64,000 bases of DNA, from assembly GCF_030409305.1 (NCBI RefSeq), contig NZ_JAUFPQ010000016.1:1-64000 (forward strand), in the 5' to 3' direction. Below, one piece after another: positions 27,819-36,699 of the stretch. Positions within the stretch are counted from its first letter, which is position 1. Each line of letters begins with the position of its first letter. Source of the DNA: Halomonas maura (GTDB taxonomy: Bacteria; Pseudomonadota; Gammaproteobacteria; Pseudomonadales; Halomonadaceae). The translations under genes were made by a program, and so were the position numbers. The notes beneath the pieces are model-generated. The model ran no database searches. It saw only the letters and a program-made list of their open reading frames with translations, and was not told the DNA's origin.

Positions 27819-28853
27819 TCAGGTGCTCTCGCCGACCAGCAACTCGAAGCCGACATTGCACTGGCGTCGGGTGACCCGCTTGCCGTCCAGCCGCCGCAGG
27901 ATCTGTTCGGCGGCTTGGCGTCCCATGGTTTCGCGGGGGGACTTGATCGTCGTCAGGCGCGGGGTGAGGTGCTGGCCAAGTGCCAGGCCATTGAACCCGG
28001 CGATGGCGATCTCGTCCGGTACCTTCAGGCCGAGCCGGAAGCCGTGCAGCAGGGCTCCGGCCGCCAGGTCGTCGTTGGCGAAGTGGATGGCCTCGGCGTC
28101 GGGATAGGCGTCACGCACCCGATCGAGCCCGGCGGCGCCGGCCTCCAGGCTGCCCAGCCGGTCCAGCTCGATGAGCGGCGCCTCGCGCCCGGCCGCCTCC
28201 ATGACCTCCCGGTGGCCGTCGAAGCGCAGCCCGGCCCGGTAGTCCTTGTCCAGGCAGGCGCCGACGTAGACGATGCGCCGATAGCCACGCTCCAGCAGGT
28301 GGCGGGCCATGCAGCGGCCGGCCTCGCGATGGTCCAGGCCGACATTGAGGTCCAGGGCCTCGCCCAGTTCCATGACCTCCATCACCGGCTTGTCGCAATG
28401 CTCCAGCAGGTCGCGACAGGCCGGGGTATGGCGCAGCCCGGCGGTGACCAGCGCCGAGCAGGACCAGCCCAGGAAGGTCCTGACCAGGCGGTGCTCGCGC
28501 TCGATGTCGTAGTCGGTGTTGCCCAGCAGGATCTGGTAGCCCTGTGCCTCGAAGGTTGCCTGCAGGCCGCGGATCACCTCGATGAACACGGCGTTGGCCA
28601 GCGACGGCACGATCACCGCGATGAAGCGGGAGCGGGCGCTGGCCAGGCTGCCGGCGACGAGGTTGGGCACGTAGCCCACCCGGTCGACGGCCTCGAGGAC
28701 CCGCTTGCGGGTTTCCTCGTTGACGCGCTCGGGCGCGTTCAGCGCGCGGGAGGCGGTGATGGAGGACACGCCGGCGGCGGCCGCGACCTCCTTGAGGGTC
28801 GGCTGGGCCGAACCGCGGCGGCGCCGTGTCCTGCTGGGATCCTGATTAGACAT
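27819..28853 (-). CDS. LacI-family repressor of the tetronate operon
   Basis: A 344-residue LacI/GalR protein with the helix-turn-helix TLKEVAAAAGVSSITASRAL at about residues 19-38, the hinge helix and a periplasmic-binding-like effector domain. It resembles gluconate-type (GntR of LacI family) repressors. It diverges from ltnD. Two operator copies built on TAGCGCTA occur between the genes. The ribosome site is AAGGAT. The likely inducer is a four-carbon sugar acid or intermediate (inference). Confidence 0.9.
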   Translation of the reverse strand: MSNQDPSRTRRRRGSAQPTLKEVAAAAGVSSITASRALNAPERVNEETRKRVLEAVDRVGYVPNLVAGSLASARSRFIAVIVPSLANAVFIEVIRGLQATFEAQGYQILLGNTDYDIEREHRLVRTFLGWSCSALVTAGLRHTPACRDLLEHCDKPVMEVMELGEALDLNVGLDHREAGRCMARHLLERGYRRIVYVGACLDKDYRAGLRFDGHREVMEAAGREAPLIELDRLGSLEAGAAGLDRVRDAYPDAEAIHFANDDLAAGALLHGFRLGLKVPDEIAIAGFNGLALGQHLTPRLTTIKSPRETMGRQAAEQILRRLDGKRVTRRQCNVGFELLVGEST

Positions 28854-28907
28854 TGGTCACATCCTTGCACACTGGGCTTGCTGCGGGAAAGTCACTCGTC
28901 TAGAACT

Positions 28908-28937
28908 ATGATAGCGCTAACATGATAGCGCTACCAT
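28908..28937. promoter_or_regulatory. Twin LacI-type operators
   Basis: ATGATAGCGCTAACAT (28908-28923) and ATGATAGCGCTACCAT (28922-28937) are near-identical adjacent sites centred 14 bases apart on the palindrome TAGCGCTA. TGATAGCGCTATCA is the usual operator of gluconate-type LacI repressors. The sites lie 33-62 bases before ltnD. Confidence 0.85.
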
Positions 28938-28969
28938 AACGAATCACACGACCATCGGGAGATCGAAAG

Positions 28970-29905
28970 GTGAGTGACATTTCCGCAAGCGCGCCGCGCA
29001 TCGGGGTCATCGGCCTGGGCGCCATGGGCATGGGCACGGCCACTGCACTCCACGAACAGGGGCTGGCGGTGACGGGCTGCGACGTCTCGGCTCCGGCCCG
29101 CCAGGCCTTCGCGGCCAAGGGTGGGCGTGCGGCCGCCACCCCTGCGGAGCTGGCCGCGCACTGCGACATCGTGCTCCTGGTGGTCGTCAACGCCGACCAG
29201 GTCGAGCAGGTGCTGTTCGGCGACCAGGGCCTGGTCGGTCGCCTCGCCCCGGGCAGCGTGGTGCTGCAGTGCGCGACGGTGGCCCCCAGCATCGCTCGCC
29301 GGCTCGGCGAGCGGCTGGCCGAGGCCGGGCTCGAGATGCTCGATGCGCCGATCAGCGGCGGGGCGGCCAAGGCCCGCAGCGGCGAGCTCTCGGTCATGGC
29401 CTCCGGGACGCCCGCGGCCTTCGACAAGGCCGCGGCGGCCCTCGACGGCATGGCGGCCACCGTGTATCGGCTGGGTGACGCGGCCGGCATCGGCTCGAGC
29501 ATGAAGCTCGTCAACCAGCTGCTGGCCGGGGTGCATATCGCCACGGCGGCGGAGGCCATGGCGCTGGGTATCCGCCTGGGACTGGACCCGGACACCGTCT
29601 ATGAGGTGATCACCCATTCGGCGGGCAACTCCTGGATGTTCGAGAACCGGGTGCCGCATATCCTCAAGGGCGACTACACGCCGCTGTCCGCCGTCGACAT
29701 CTTCGTCAAGGACCTCAACATCGTCCACGACACCGGCCGCGAGCTGGCCATGGCGACCCCGGTGGCCGCCAGTGCCCTGCAGCAGTTCACCGCGGCCAAG
29801 GGGGCCGGCTTCGGGCGCGAGGACGACTCGGCGGTGATCAAGGTCTACGAGCGGCTGTCGGGCATCGCGCTGCCCGAGGCGGCCAACGACCCGGGGGAGG
29901 CGTGA
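28970..29905 (+). CDS. ltnD: L-threonate 2-dehydrogenase
   Basis: A 311-residue beta-hydroxyacid dehydrogenase that oxidises L-threonate to 2-oxotetronate with NAD. Motifs: NAD-binding GVIGLGAMGMG, substrate-binding DAPISGGAAKA and the catalytic Lys in SSMKLVNQLLAG. The start codon is GTG at 28970 with GGGAG upstream. It is the first gene of the operon, directly after the LacI operators, and otnK follows within three bases. The otnK/otnC/otnI context distinguishes it from other members such as tartronate semialdehyde reductase. Confidence 0.92.
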   Translation: MSDISASAPRIGVIGLGAMGMGTATALHEQGLAVTGCDVSAPARQAFAAKGGRAAATPAELAAHCDIVLLVVVNADQVEQVLFGDQGLVGRLAPGSVVLQCATVAPSIARRLGERLAEAGLEMLDAPISGGAAKARSGELSVMASGTPAAFDKAAAALDGMAATVYRLGDAAGIGSSMKLVNQLLAGVHIATAAEAMALGIRLGLDPDTVYEVITHSAGNSWMFENRVPHILKGDYTPLSAVDIFVKDLNIVHDTGRELAMATPVAASALQQFTAAKGAGFGREDDSAVIKVYERLSGIALPEAANDPGEA

Positions 29906-29907
29906 CC

Positions 29908-31188
29908 ATGGCTATCGTGCTGGGCGCCATCGCCGACGACTTCACCGGGGCCACCGACCTTGCCAACAACCTGGTGCGCAGCGGCATGCGCTGCCTGCAG
30001 GTGATCGGCGTGCCGGAGCAACCGCTGGCCCTGGACGACATCGATGCCGTGGTGGTGGCGCTGAAGTCCCGCTCATGCCCTGTGACCGAGGCCGTCGAGG
30101 ACTCCCTCGCCGCCCTCGACTGGCTGCAGGGTCAGGGCGCTCGGCAGATCTTCTTCAAGTATTGCTCGACCTTCGACTCCACGGACAAGGGCAACATCGG
30201 CCCGGTCAGCGAGGCGCTGATGGAGCGCCTCGGGGCGCCGCAGACCGTCATGGCCCCGGCGTTCCCGATCAACGGCCGTACCGTCTACCAGGGCCACCTG
30301 TTCGTCGGCGACCGGCTGCTGAACGAGAGCGGCATGCAGCACCATCCGCTGAACCCCATGCATGACGCCGACCTGGTGCGGGTGCTGTCCCGGCAGGCCT
30401 CGCGTCCGGTCGGGCTGGCGGCCCGCCCGGTGCTGGCCCAGGGCGGCGAGGCGACCCGCCGGCACCTGGACGCCCTGCGCGAGCAGGGGGTCGGCCATGT
30501 CATCTGCGACACCCTCGACGCGCAGGACCTCGCGGTGATCGCCGCGGCCGTGGTCGATCTGTCGCTGGTCACCGGCGGCTCCGGGCTCGGCCAGGCGCTG
30601 CCGGCGCAGTACCGGCGCCAAGGCTGGCTGGCCGAGGTCGCCGAGCCCGGCCGCCTCGCCCCGGCGGCGGGCAGCGCCCTGGTGCTCTCGGGCAGCTGCT
30701 CGCGGGCGACCCTGGGCCAGGTCGCCCATTTCCTCGAGCACCATCCGGGCCATGCCCTGGACCCGCTGGCCCTCGCCGAGGGCGAGGACCACGTCCAGGC
30801 GGCCCTGGCCTTCGCCCGGGAGCGGCTGGCGACCGGCGGGCCCGTGCTGGTCTATGCCTCCGCCGACCCGGCGCGGGTCCAGGCCGCCCAGGCGGCGCTC
30901 GGCACCGAACGAGCCGGCCAGCTGGTCGAGGCGGCGCTGGGGCGCCTGGCCCGCCAGCTCGTGGCGGAGGGCGTGGGGCGCCTGGTGGTCGCCGGGGGCG
31001 AGACCTCCGGTGCGGTGGTCTCGGCGCTCGGCATCCGCACGCTGCGCATCGGCGACCAGATCGACCCCGGGGTGCCCTGGACCCAGGCGCCGCTCGCCGA
31101 TCGCGGGGCCCCGCTGTCGCTGGCCCTCAAGTCGGGCAACTTCGGTGGCCCGGACTTCTTCACCCGAGCCTTCGAGGTGCTGCCATGA
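29908..31188 (+). CDS. otnK: 3-oxo-tetronate kinase
   Basis: A 426-residue DUF1537-type four-carbon acid sugar kinase that phosphorylates 3-oxotetronate at C4. The N-terminal motif is [17 protein letters not shown], with [10 protein letters not shown] and [17 protein letters not shown] in the substrate domain and a C-terminal nucleotide-binding part with GGETSGAVV and [12 protein letters not shown]. The ATG at 29908 is preferred over GTG at 29902 because GGGGGAGG lies seven bases before it. Its last codons overlap the otnC start. Confidence 0.92.
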   Translation: MAIVLGAIADDFTGATDLANNLVRSGMRCLQVIGVPEQPLALDDIDAVVVALKSRSCPVTEAVEDSLAALDWLQGQGARQIFFKYCSTFDSTDKGNIGPVSEALMERLGAPQTVMAPAFPINGRTVYQGHLFVGDRLLNESGMQHHPLNPMHDADLVRVLSRQASRPVGLAARPVLAQGGEATRRHLDALREQGVGHVICDTLDAQDLAVIAAAVVDLSLVTGGSGLGQALPAQYRRQGWLAEVAEPGRLAPAAGSALVLSGSCSRATLGQVAHFLEHHPGHALDPLALAEGEDHVQAALAFARERLATGGPVLVYASADPARVQAAQAALGTERAGQLVEAALGRLARQLVAEGVGRLVVAGGETSGAVVSALGIRTLRIGDQIDPGVPWTQAPLADRGAPLSLALKSGNFGGPDFFTRAFEVLP

Positions 31189-31832
31189 GTTCCCATGCGA
31201 TCAATGCACTGCGCGAGCAGATCGCCACCCTGGGCAAGTCGCTGTTCGACCGGGGCCTGACCATGGGCTCCAGCGGCAACATCAGCGTGCGCCTCGAGGA
31301 TGGTGGCTGGCTGATGACCCCCACCAATGCCTGCCTGGGACGCCTCGACCCGGCGCGCATCGCGCGCCTGGACCGGGACGGCCGGCTGCTCGACGGCGAC
31401 AAGCCGACCAAGGAGCACTTCCTGCATACGGCGATGTACGAGGAGCGCCCCCAGTCCGGCGCCATCGTCCACCTCCACTCCACCCATTCGGTGGCCGTCT
31501 CGTGCCTGCCCGACGTGGACCCCTGCGACTGCATCCCGCCGCTGACCGCCTACTACGTGATGCGGGTGGGCCGCCTGCCGCTGGTGCCCTATCACATCCC
31601 CGGCGACCCGGGCCTGGGCGATGCCGTGCGCGGGCTGGCCGGCCGCCACAGTGCGGTGCTGCTGGCCAACCATGGCCCGGTGGTGGCCGGCAAGTCGCTG
31701 GAGGCCGCGGTCTATGCCACCGAAGAGCTGGAGGAGACCGCCAAGCTGTACCTGCTGCTGCGTGGCCAGAATCCCCGTGGCCTGAGCCCCGAGCAGGTGG
31801 CCGAACTCGAAGCGCGCTTCCCGCGCGACTGA
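31185..31832 (+). CDS. otnC: 3-oxo-tetronate 4-phosphate decarboxylase (class II aldolase fold)
   Basis: A 215-residue class II aldolase/adducin-family enzyme that decarboxylates 3-oxotetronate 4-phosphate to dihydroxyacetone phosphate. Visible: [16 protein letters not shown] (typical of OtnC), the HLHSTHS zinc-ligand pair, and [11 protein letters not shown] with the third His. Its ATG overlaps the otnK stop (ATGA), so the two should be made in fixed ratio. Confidence 0.92.
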   Translation: MSSHAINALREQIATLGKSLFDRGLTMGSSGNISVRLEDGGWLMTPTNACLGRLDPARIARLDRDGRLLDGDKPTKEHFLHTAMYEERPQSGAIVHLHSTHSVAVSCLPDVDPCDCIPPLTAYYVMRVGRLPLVPYHIPGDPGLGDAVRGLAGRHSAVLLANHGPVVAGKSLEAAVYATEELEETAKLYLLLRGQNPRGLSPEQVAELEARFPRD

Positions 31833-31852
31833 CCCCACAGCGAGGACCGATC

Positions 31853-32647
31853 ATGATCCGACTGGCCGCCAACCTCAGCATGCTGTTTCGGGAGCATGCC
31901 TTCCTCGACCGCTTCGCCGCGGCCGCCGCTGCCGGCTTCACGGGGGTCGAGTACCTGTTTCCCTATGCCCATTCCCCCGAGGCGCTGCGCACGGCACTGA
32001 AGGAGAACGGCGTCGAGCAGGTGCTGTTCAACCTGCCGCCCGGTGACTGGGAGGCGGGGGAGCGCGGGCTCGCCAGCCTGCCGGGCCGCGAGGCGGAGTT
32101 CCGCGATGGCGTGATCGAGGGGCTGCGCTATGCCGCGCACCTGGACTGCCCGCGCGTGCACGCCATGGCCGGACTGCTCCCGGAGGACGCCGATGCCGAG
32201 GTCCGCGAGGCCCATCACGCCACCTACCTGGCGAACCTGCGCTTCGCCGCCGGGGAGGCGGCCAAGGCCGGACGCGCCCTGCTGATCGAGCCGATCAATA
32301 CCCGTGACATGCCGGGCTACTTCCTCTCGCGGCAGGACCAGGCCGTGGCGGTCCTCGAGGCCGTGGGCGCCGACAACCTGCGGCTGCAGTTCGACCTCTA
32401 CCATTGCCAGATCATGGAAGGCGACCTGATCCGCCATCTCGAGCGGCTGCTGCCGCACATCGGCCACGTGCAGATCGCCGGGGTGCCGGAGCGCCACGAG
32501 CCGGACATCGGCGAGGTCCATTATCCGCCGGTGCTCGAGCGCCTCGCGGCCCTGGACTATCGCGGCTGGGTCGGCTGCGAGTACCGACCGGCCGCCGAGA
32601 CCCGCGACGGCCTGGGCTGGGGGCGCGACTACGGGCTCCAGCCCTGA
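31853..32647 (+). CDS. otnI: 2-oxo-tetronate isomerase (hydroxypyruvate isomerase-like)
   Basis: A 264-residue TIM-barrel isomerase of the Hyi family that interconverts 2-oxo- and 3-oxotetronate. The order of features is normal: [10 protein letters not shown] at the start, [27 protein letters not shown] (Glu ligand) near residue 147, [14 protein letters not shown] (Asp/His ligands) and GCEYRP (C-terminal Glu). The start follows GAGGA. Both entry routes (LtnD and DenD) depend on it. Hydroxypyruvate isomerase activity is the alternative by sequence only. Confidence 0.9.
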   Translation: MIRLAANLSMLFREHAFLDRFAAAAAAGFTGVEYLFPYAHSPEALRTALKENGVEQVLFNLPPGDWEAGERGLASLPGREAEFRDGVIEGLRYAAHLDCPRVHAMAGLLPEDADAEVREAHHATYLANLRFAAGEAAKAGRALLIEPINTRDMPGYFLSRQDQAVAVLEAVGADNLRLQFDLYHCQIMEGDLIRHLERLLPHIGHVQIAGVPERHEPDIGEVHYPPVLERLAALDYRGWVGCEYRPAAETRDGLGWGRDYGLQP

Positions 32648-32693
32648 CCGGCCGGACCGACACGACAACGACAACCTCAGGAAGCGAGAACCC

Positions 32694-33656
32694 ATGCATA
32701 TAGCGATCACCGGCGCCGCCGGCTTTCTCGGCCAGCGCCTCGTGCACCAGCTCCTCGATCGCGGCGCGCTCGATGGCACCGCGATCCGCCGCCTGACCCT
32801 GATCGACCAGGCCGAGCCGCCCGCCATCGAGCGGGAGGGCGTCGAGATCCGCTGCCTGGCGCTGGACATCAGCTCCCCGGGGGCCCTGGACCCGGTGCTG
32901 GAAGCCCGGCCCGACGTCATCTACCACCTGGCCGCGGTGGTCAGCTCGGCGGCCGAGGCGGACCTCGACCTGGGCATGCGCGTCAACTTCGATGCCACCC
33001 GGGCCCTGCTCGAGGGCTGTCGCGCCCAGGGGCTGTCCGCTACCCGCCTGGTCATGGCCAGCTCCGTGGCGGCCTATGGCGGCGACCTGCCCGAGGTCCT
33101 CGACGACATTGCCGCGCTGCACCCGCAGAACTCCTATGGCGCCCAGAAGGCCATGAGCGAGCTGCTGGTCAACGACTACAGCCGTCGCGGTCTCGTCGAT
33201 GGGCTGGTGCTGCGCCTGCCGACCATCGTCATTCGCCCCGGGCGTCCCAACGCCGCGGCGTCGAGCTTCGCCTCCAGCATCCTGCGCGAGCCCCTGAACG
33301 GCGAGGAGGCCGTCTGCCCGGTTCCCACCGACCTGGACCTGTTCGTGATGTCGCCGGCCAAGGTGGTCGAGGCGCTGATCCACGGCGCCGAGGTCCCGGG
33401 CGAGGCGCTGGGCCCCTTCCGGGCCTTCATGCTGCCGGGCATCACCGTCAGCGTGGCCGAGATGCTCGAGGCGCTGCGCGAGGCGGCCGGCGAGGAGGCG
33501 CTGGCCCTGGTCCGCCACGAGCCCGATGCGCGCATCGCGGCCATCGTCGGCAGCTGGCCGGCACGCTTCACCAACGAGCGCGCCCGCCGGCTGGGCTTCC
33601 AGAGTGACAAGAACTTCCGCGAGATCGTCGAGGCCTTCCTGGACGAACGTGCCTGA
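32694..33656 (+). CDS. denD: D-erythronate dehydrogenase
   Basis: A 320-residue extended short-chain dehydrogenase that oxidises D-erythronate to 2-oxotetronate with NAD. It shows ITGAAGFLGQRLV, YHLAAVVSSAAE, the catalytic NSYGAQKAMSELL (Tyr-x3-Lys) and the VMSPAKVVEALIHG stretch of DenD proteins. The ribosome site is AGGAAGCGAG. It gives the operon a second entry point besides LtnD. Uronate-dehydrogenase-type relatives are the nearest alternative. Confidence 0.9.
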   Translation: MHIAITGAAGFLGQRLVHQLLDRGALDGTAIRRLTLIDQAEPPAIEREGVEIRCLALDISSPGALDPVLEARPDVIYHLAAVVSSAAEADLDLGMRVNFDATRALLEGCRAQGLSATRLVMASSVAAYGGDLPEVLDDIAALHPQNSYGAQKAMSELLVNDYSRRGLVDGLVLRLPTIVIRPGRPNAAASSFASSILREPLNGEEAVCPVPTDLDLFVMSPAKVVEALIHGAEVPGEALGPFRAFMLPGITVSVAEMLEALREAAGEEALALVRHEPDARIAAIVGSWPARFTNERARRLGFQSDKNFREIVEAFLDERA

Positions 33657-33719
33657 TCCCGGGACCACGCACCCCGGGATGTTTCCCCAAGCGTGTCAAT
33701 GCCAACAGAGGTGACAACA

Positions 33720-34721
33720 ATGACAGCCACTTTCGCACGCCGCACCCTGGCCACGGCCATCACCGGTGCCACGACCGCCGCGCTCGCCATGGGGGCCCTC
33801 AGCGCCCAGGCGGCACAGACCGTCAACCTGGGGCATACCCTCTCCGACAGTTCCCACTACTCGGTCGGGGCCGATGCCTTCAAGGAAACCCTCGAGCGCC
33901 TCAGCGACGGCGAGTTCGAGGTCGTGGAGCATCCCTCGGGCGCCCTCGGCGGCGAGCGCGCCATGATCGAGGGCCTGCAGATCGGCACCGTGGACCTGGT
34001 GATCACCTCCACCGGCCCGCTGGGCAACTTCGTGCCGGAGACCTACGTGCTCGATCTGCCGTTTCTGTTCGAGGACTACGACGAGGCCCGCTGCGTGCTC
34101 GACGGTGAGGTCGGCCAGGACCTGCTCGACAAGATGGGCGACCACGACCTGGTGGGCCTGGCCTGGTCGGAGAACGGCTTTCGCCACATGACCAACAGCA
34201 AGCGGCCGGTCACCTCCCCGGGGGATGCCGAGGGCCTCAAGGTCCGCACCATGGAGAACAAGGTGCACATGGAGGCCTTCGAGCAGATGGGGGTGCATCC
34301 CACGCCGATGGCCTTCCCCGAGGTGTTCACCGCCCTGCAGCAGGGCACCGTGGACGGCCAGGAGAACCCCATCACGGTGATCGTCGCCACCAAGTTCTGG
34401 GAAGTGCAGGACCATCTCTCGCTGACCGGGCATGTCTATTCGCCCGCCGTGGTGCTGGGCTCGCCGATCCTGCTCGACGGGCTCTCCGAGGAGGAGCGCG
34501 GCTGGTTCGAGCAGGCCGCCCAGGCGTCCGCCGAAGCCACCCGCGAGGAAGTGTCGCGTCTCGAGAGTGAGGGCGTGGAACTGCTGCGCGAGAACGGCAT
34601 GACCGTGGAAACGGACATCGACAAGGCGCCGTTCCAGGAAGCCGTCAAGCCGGCCTACCAGATCTACACCGACCAGTACGGCAGCGAGATGCTCGACCGC
34701 GTGCGCGCCAGCGACTGCTGA
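33720..34721 (+). CDS. TRAP transporter solute-binding protein (DctP family), tetronate operon
   Basis: A 333-residue periplasmic binding protein with a signal peptide (cleavage near LSAQA-A, residue 32). DctP motifs include GALGGERAMIEGLQIGTVDL, GLKVRTMENKVHMEAF (carboxylate-binding Arg) and VDGQENP. The start at 33720 follows AGAGGTGA; an in-frame ATG at 33693 is not preferred. It is placed after denD in the same direction, so L-threonate or D-erythronate is the probable substrate (inference). Confidence 0.9.
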   Translation: MTATFARRTLATAITGATTAALAMGALSAQAAQTVNLGHTLSDSSHYSVGADAFKETLERLSDGEFEVVEHPSGALGGERAMIEGLQIGTVDLVITSTGPLGNFVPETYVLDLPFLFEDYDEARCVLDGEVGQDLLDKMGDHDLVGLAWSENGFRHMTNSKRPVTSPGDAEGLKVRTMENKVHMEAFEQMGVHPTPMAFPEVFTALQQGTVDGQENPITVIVATKFWEVQDHLSLTGHVYSPAVVLGSPILLDGLSEEERGWFEQAAQASAEATREEVSRLESEGVELLRENGMTVETDIDKAPFQEAVKPAYQIYTDQYGSEMLDRVRASDC

Positions 34722-34736
34722 TCCGCTGAACCGATC

Positions 34737-34761
34737 CCCCGGCACCCCCAGGGTGCCGGGG
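34737..34761 (+). other. Hairpin between dctP and dctQ
   Basis: CCCCGGCACC pairs perfectly with GGTGCCGGGG. There is no T-run. Hairpins in this place often let cells make more binding protein than membrane subunit by protecting the upstream mRNA. Confidence 0.6.
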
Positions 34762-34786
34762 CCCTGCTTCACTGATGGTGGCCACG

Positions 34787-35401
34787 ATGCTGCAACTCTT
34801 TCTCAGGGTCGAGCGCCAGACCACCCGTCTGGCCCTGCTCGGCGCCGTGCTCATGCTGATCGTGTCGGTCACCCTGGGGTTCTACCAGGTGATGACGCGA
34901 TTCGTCTTCGATGCCCCCTCGACCTGGTCCGAAGTGATCTCCCGCTCGGCCATGATCTGGTGTGTCTTCCTGGGGGCCGCGGCAGGCTTCCGGGGCGGAT
35001 TCATGATGTCCGTGGAGGTCATCTACAAGCTGATACCGGGGCGTCGCCTGATCTGGCTGGAGGCCTTCATCGCCGTGTGCTGCGCCGTGGTGCTGGTGGT
35101 GCTGATCACCTTCGGCACCGCCATGATGCTGCGCGTCCAGACGCAGATGCTGTCGGGGCTCGAGGTCTCGATCTCCTGGGCCTATGCCGCCATGCCGGTG
35201 GGAGCGAGCTTCGCGCTGGTCGCAGTGGTCGCCCGGCTGCTCGCCCAGGCCACCGGCCAGGAGACCATCGGCCCGGTCGTGGAGGAGGCGCTGCCCGGCT
35301 CGCCGGCGGTGGCCGGCGAGGACGCGGCGCCCGAGACCGGCTCCCCCGATCAGGACGCCGTTACCCCCGGCAAGCTCAACGACAGGAGTGAACGCCCATG
35401 A
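34787..35401 (+). CDS. TRAP transporter small permease (DctQ family), tetronate operon
   Basis: A 204-residue protein with four hydrophobic segments followed by a 50-residue Pro/Glu/Asp-rich cytoplasmic tail that is longer than usual for DctQ. The conserved VMTRFVFDAPSTWSEVISR loop is present. An ATG at 34775 is also in frame; 34787 is preferred because GGTGG lies before it. The stop overlaps the dctM start (ATGA). Confidence 0.87.
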   Translation: MLQLFLRVERQTTRLALLGAVLMLIVSVTLGFYQVMTRFVFDAPSTWSEVISRSAMIWCVFLGAAAGFRGGFMMSVEVIYKLIPGRRLIWLEAFIAVCCAVVLVVLITFGTAMMLRVQTQMLSGLEVSISWAYAAMPVGASFALVAVVARLLAQATGQETIGPVVEEALPGSPAVAGEDAAPETGSPDQDAVTPGKLNDRSERP

Positions 35402-36672
35402 ATGCCGCCATCGGACTCTCGCTGATCATCCTGTTCAGCCTGGGGGTGCCCATTGCCGTCTCGATCGTGCTGGCCTCGATCATCGGCATCGAGTTCTTCT
35501 CGCGCCTGCCGCTGCTGCTGGTGCCCCAGCAGATGTTCGTGGGCATCGACAACTTCCCCCTCATGGCGATCCCGTTCTTCATCCTGGCCGGCAACCTGAT
35601 GGCCGCCGGCGGGATCTCGCGGCGCCTGGTGGACCTCGCCAAGGCCCTGGTCGGCGGTCTCCAGGGCGGGCTGGCCATGACCTGCGTGCTGACCTGCATG
35701 ATGTTCGCCGCGGTCTCCGGGTCGAGTGTGGCCACCACCTTCGCCATCGGCTCGATCCTGATTCCCGCCATGGTCAAGCACGACTATCCGCGCCCGCTGG
35801 CGGCCTCCATCCAGGCCTCCTCGGCGGAGCTCGGGGTGCTGATTCCGCCCTCCATCCCGCTGATCCTCTACGGGGTGAGCACCGACACCTCGATCGGCAA
35901 GCTGTTCATCGCGGGGATCGGGCCGGGGCTGCTGATCGGCGGCGCGCTGCTGCTGTTCCTGTACCTGTTCTGCAAGATCCGTGGCTACGGGCTGCGTGAC
36001 CGGGAGGATCGCCACGACTTCCCGACCGCCTTCAAGCGGGCCTGGGCCGCGCTGCTGATGCCGGTGGTGGTGATCGGCGGGATCTATGGCGGTGTCTTCA
36101 CCCCCACCGAGGCCTCCGCAGTGGCGGTGGTCTATGCCCTGATCGTGGGTGGGCTGATCTACCGCGAGCTGCCCCTGGCGGAGCTGTTCCCGATCTTCAA
36201 GGAGAGCGTGATCTCGACGGCGGCGGTGATGCTGATCATCGCGGCGGCGGCGCTGTTCAGCTTCCTGATCAGCCGCTCCGGGCTGCCGGGCGAGGTGGCG
36301 AGCTGGGTGACCGAGGTCTTCGACAGTCCCATCGCCTTCCTGCTGGCGGTCAACGTCATGCTGCTGGTGGTCGGGATGTTCATCGAGACCTCGGCGGCGA
36401 TCCTGGTGCTCGCGCCGATCTTCACCCCCATCGCCGTCCAGTACGGCATCGACCCGGTGCACTTCGGCCTGATCATCGTGGTGAACCTGGCGCTCGGCAT
36501 GTTCACGCCGCCGCTGGGCGTCAACCTCTTCGCGGCCTGTGCAGTGGCGCGGCTGTCCGTCGACCAGCTGCTGCCCTGGCTGATGCGGTTCGTGCTGGTG
36601 GTCCTGGCGTGCCTGCTGGCCATCACCTACCTGCCCTGGATCTCGCTGGGGCTGGTCGACCTGCTCTATTGA
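35398..36672 (+). CDS. TRAP transporter large permease (DctM family), tetronate operon
   Basis: A 424-residue membrane protein with about 11-12 hydrophobic segments and DctM signatures: PLMAIPFFILAGNLM, AAVSGSSVATTFAIGSI, ELGVLIPPSIPLILYG and MFTPPLGVNLF near the end. It is the ion-coupled transport channel of the system. It overlaps dctQ, and an aldehyde dehydrogenase gene follows after 27 bases. Confidence 0.92.
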   Translation: MNAAIGLSLIILFSLGVPIAVSIVLASIIGIEFFSRLPLLLVPQQMFVGIDNFPLMAIPFFILAGNLMAAGGISRRLVDLAKALVGGLQGGLAMTCVLTCMMFAAVSGSSVATTFAIGSILIPAMVKHDYPRPLAASIQASSAELGVLIPPSIPLILYGVSTDTSIGKLFIAGIGPGLLIGGALLLFLYLFCKIRGYGLRDREDRHDFPTAFKRAWAALLMPVVVIGGIYGGVFTPTEASAVAVVYALIVGGLIYRELPLAELFPIFKESVISTAAVMLIIAAAALFSFLISRSGLPGEVASWVTEVFDSPIAFLLAVNVMLLVVGMFIETSAAILVLAPIFTPIAVQYGIDPVHFGLIIVVNLALGMFTPPLGVNLFAACAVARLSVDQLLPWLMRFVLVVLACLLAITYLPWISLGLVDLLY

Positions 36673-36699
36673 CGACAACAACGATACGGAGTCCACCCC

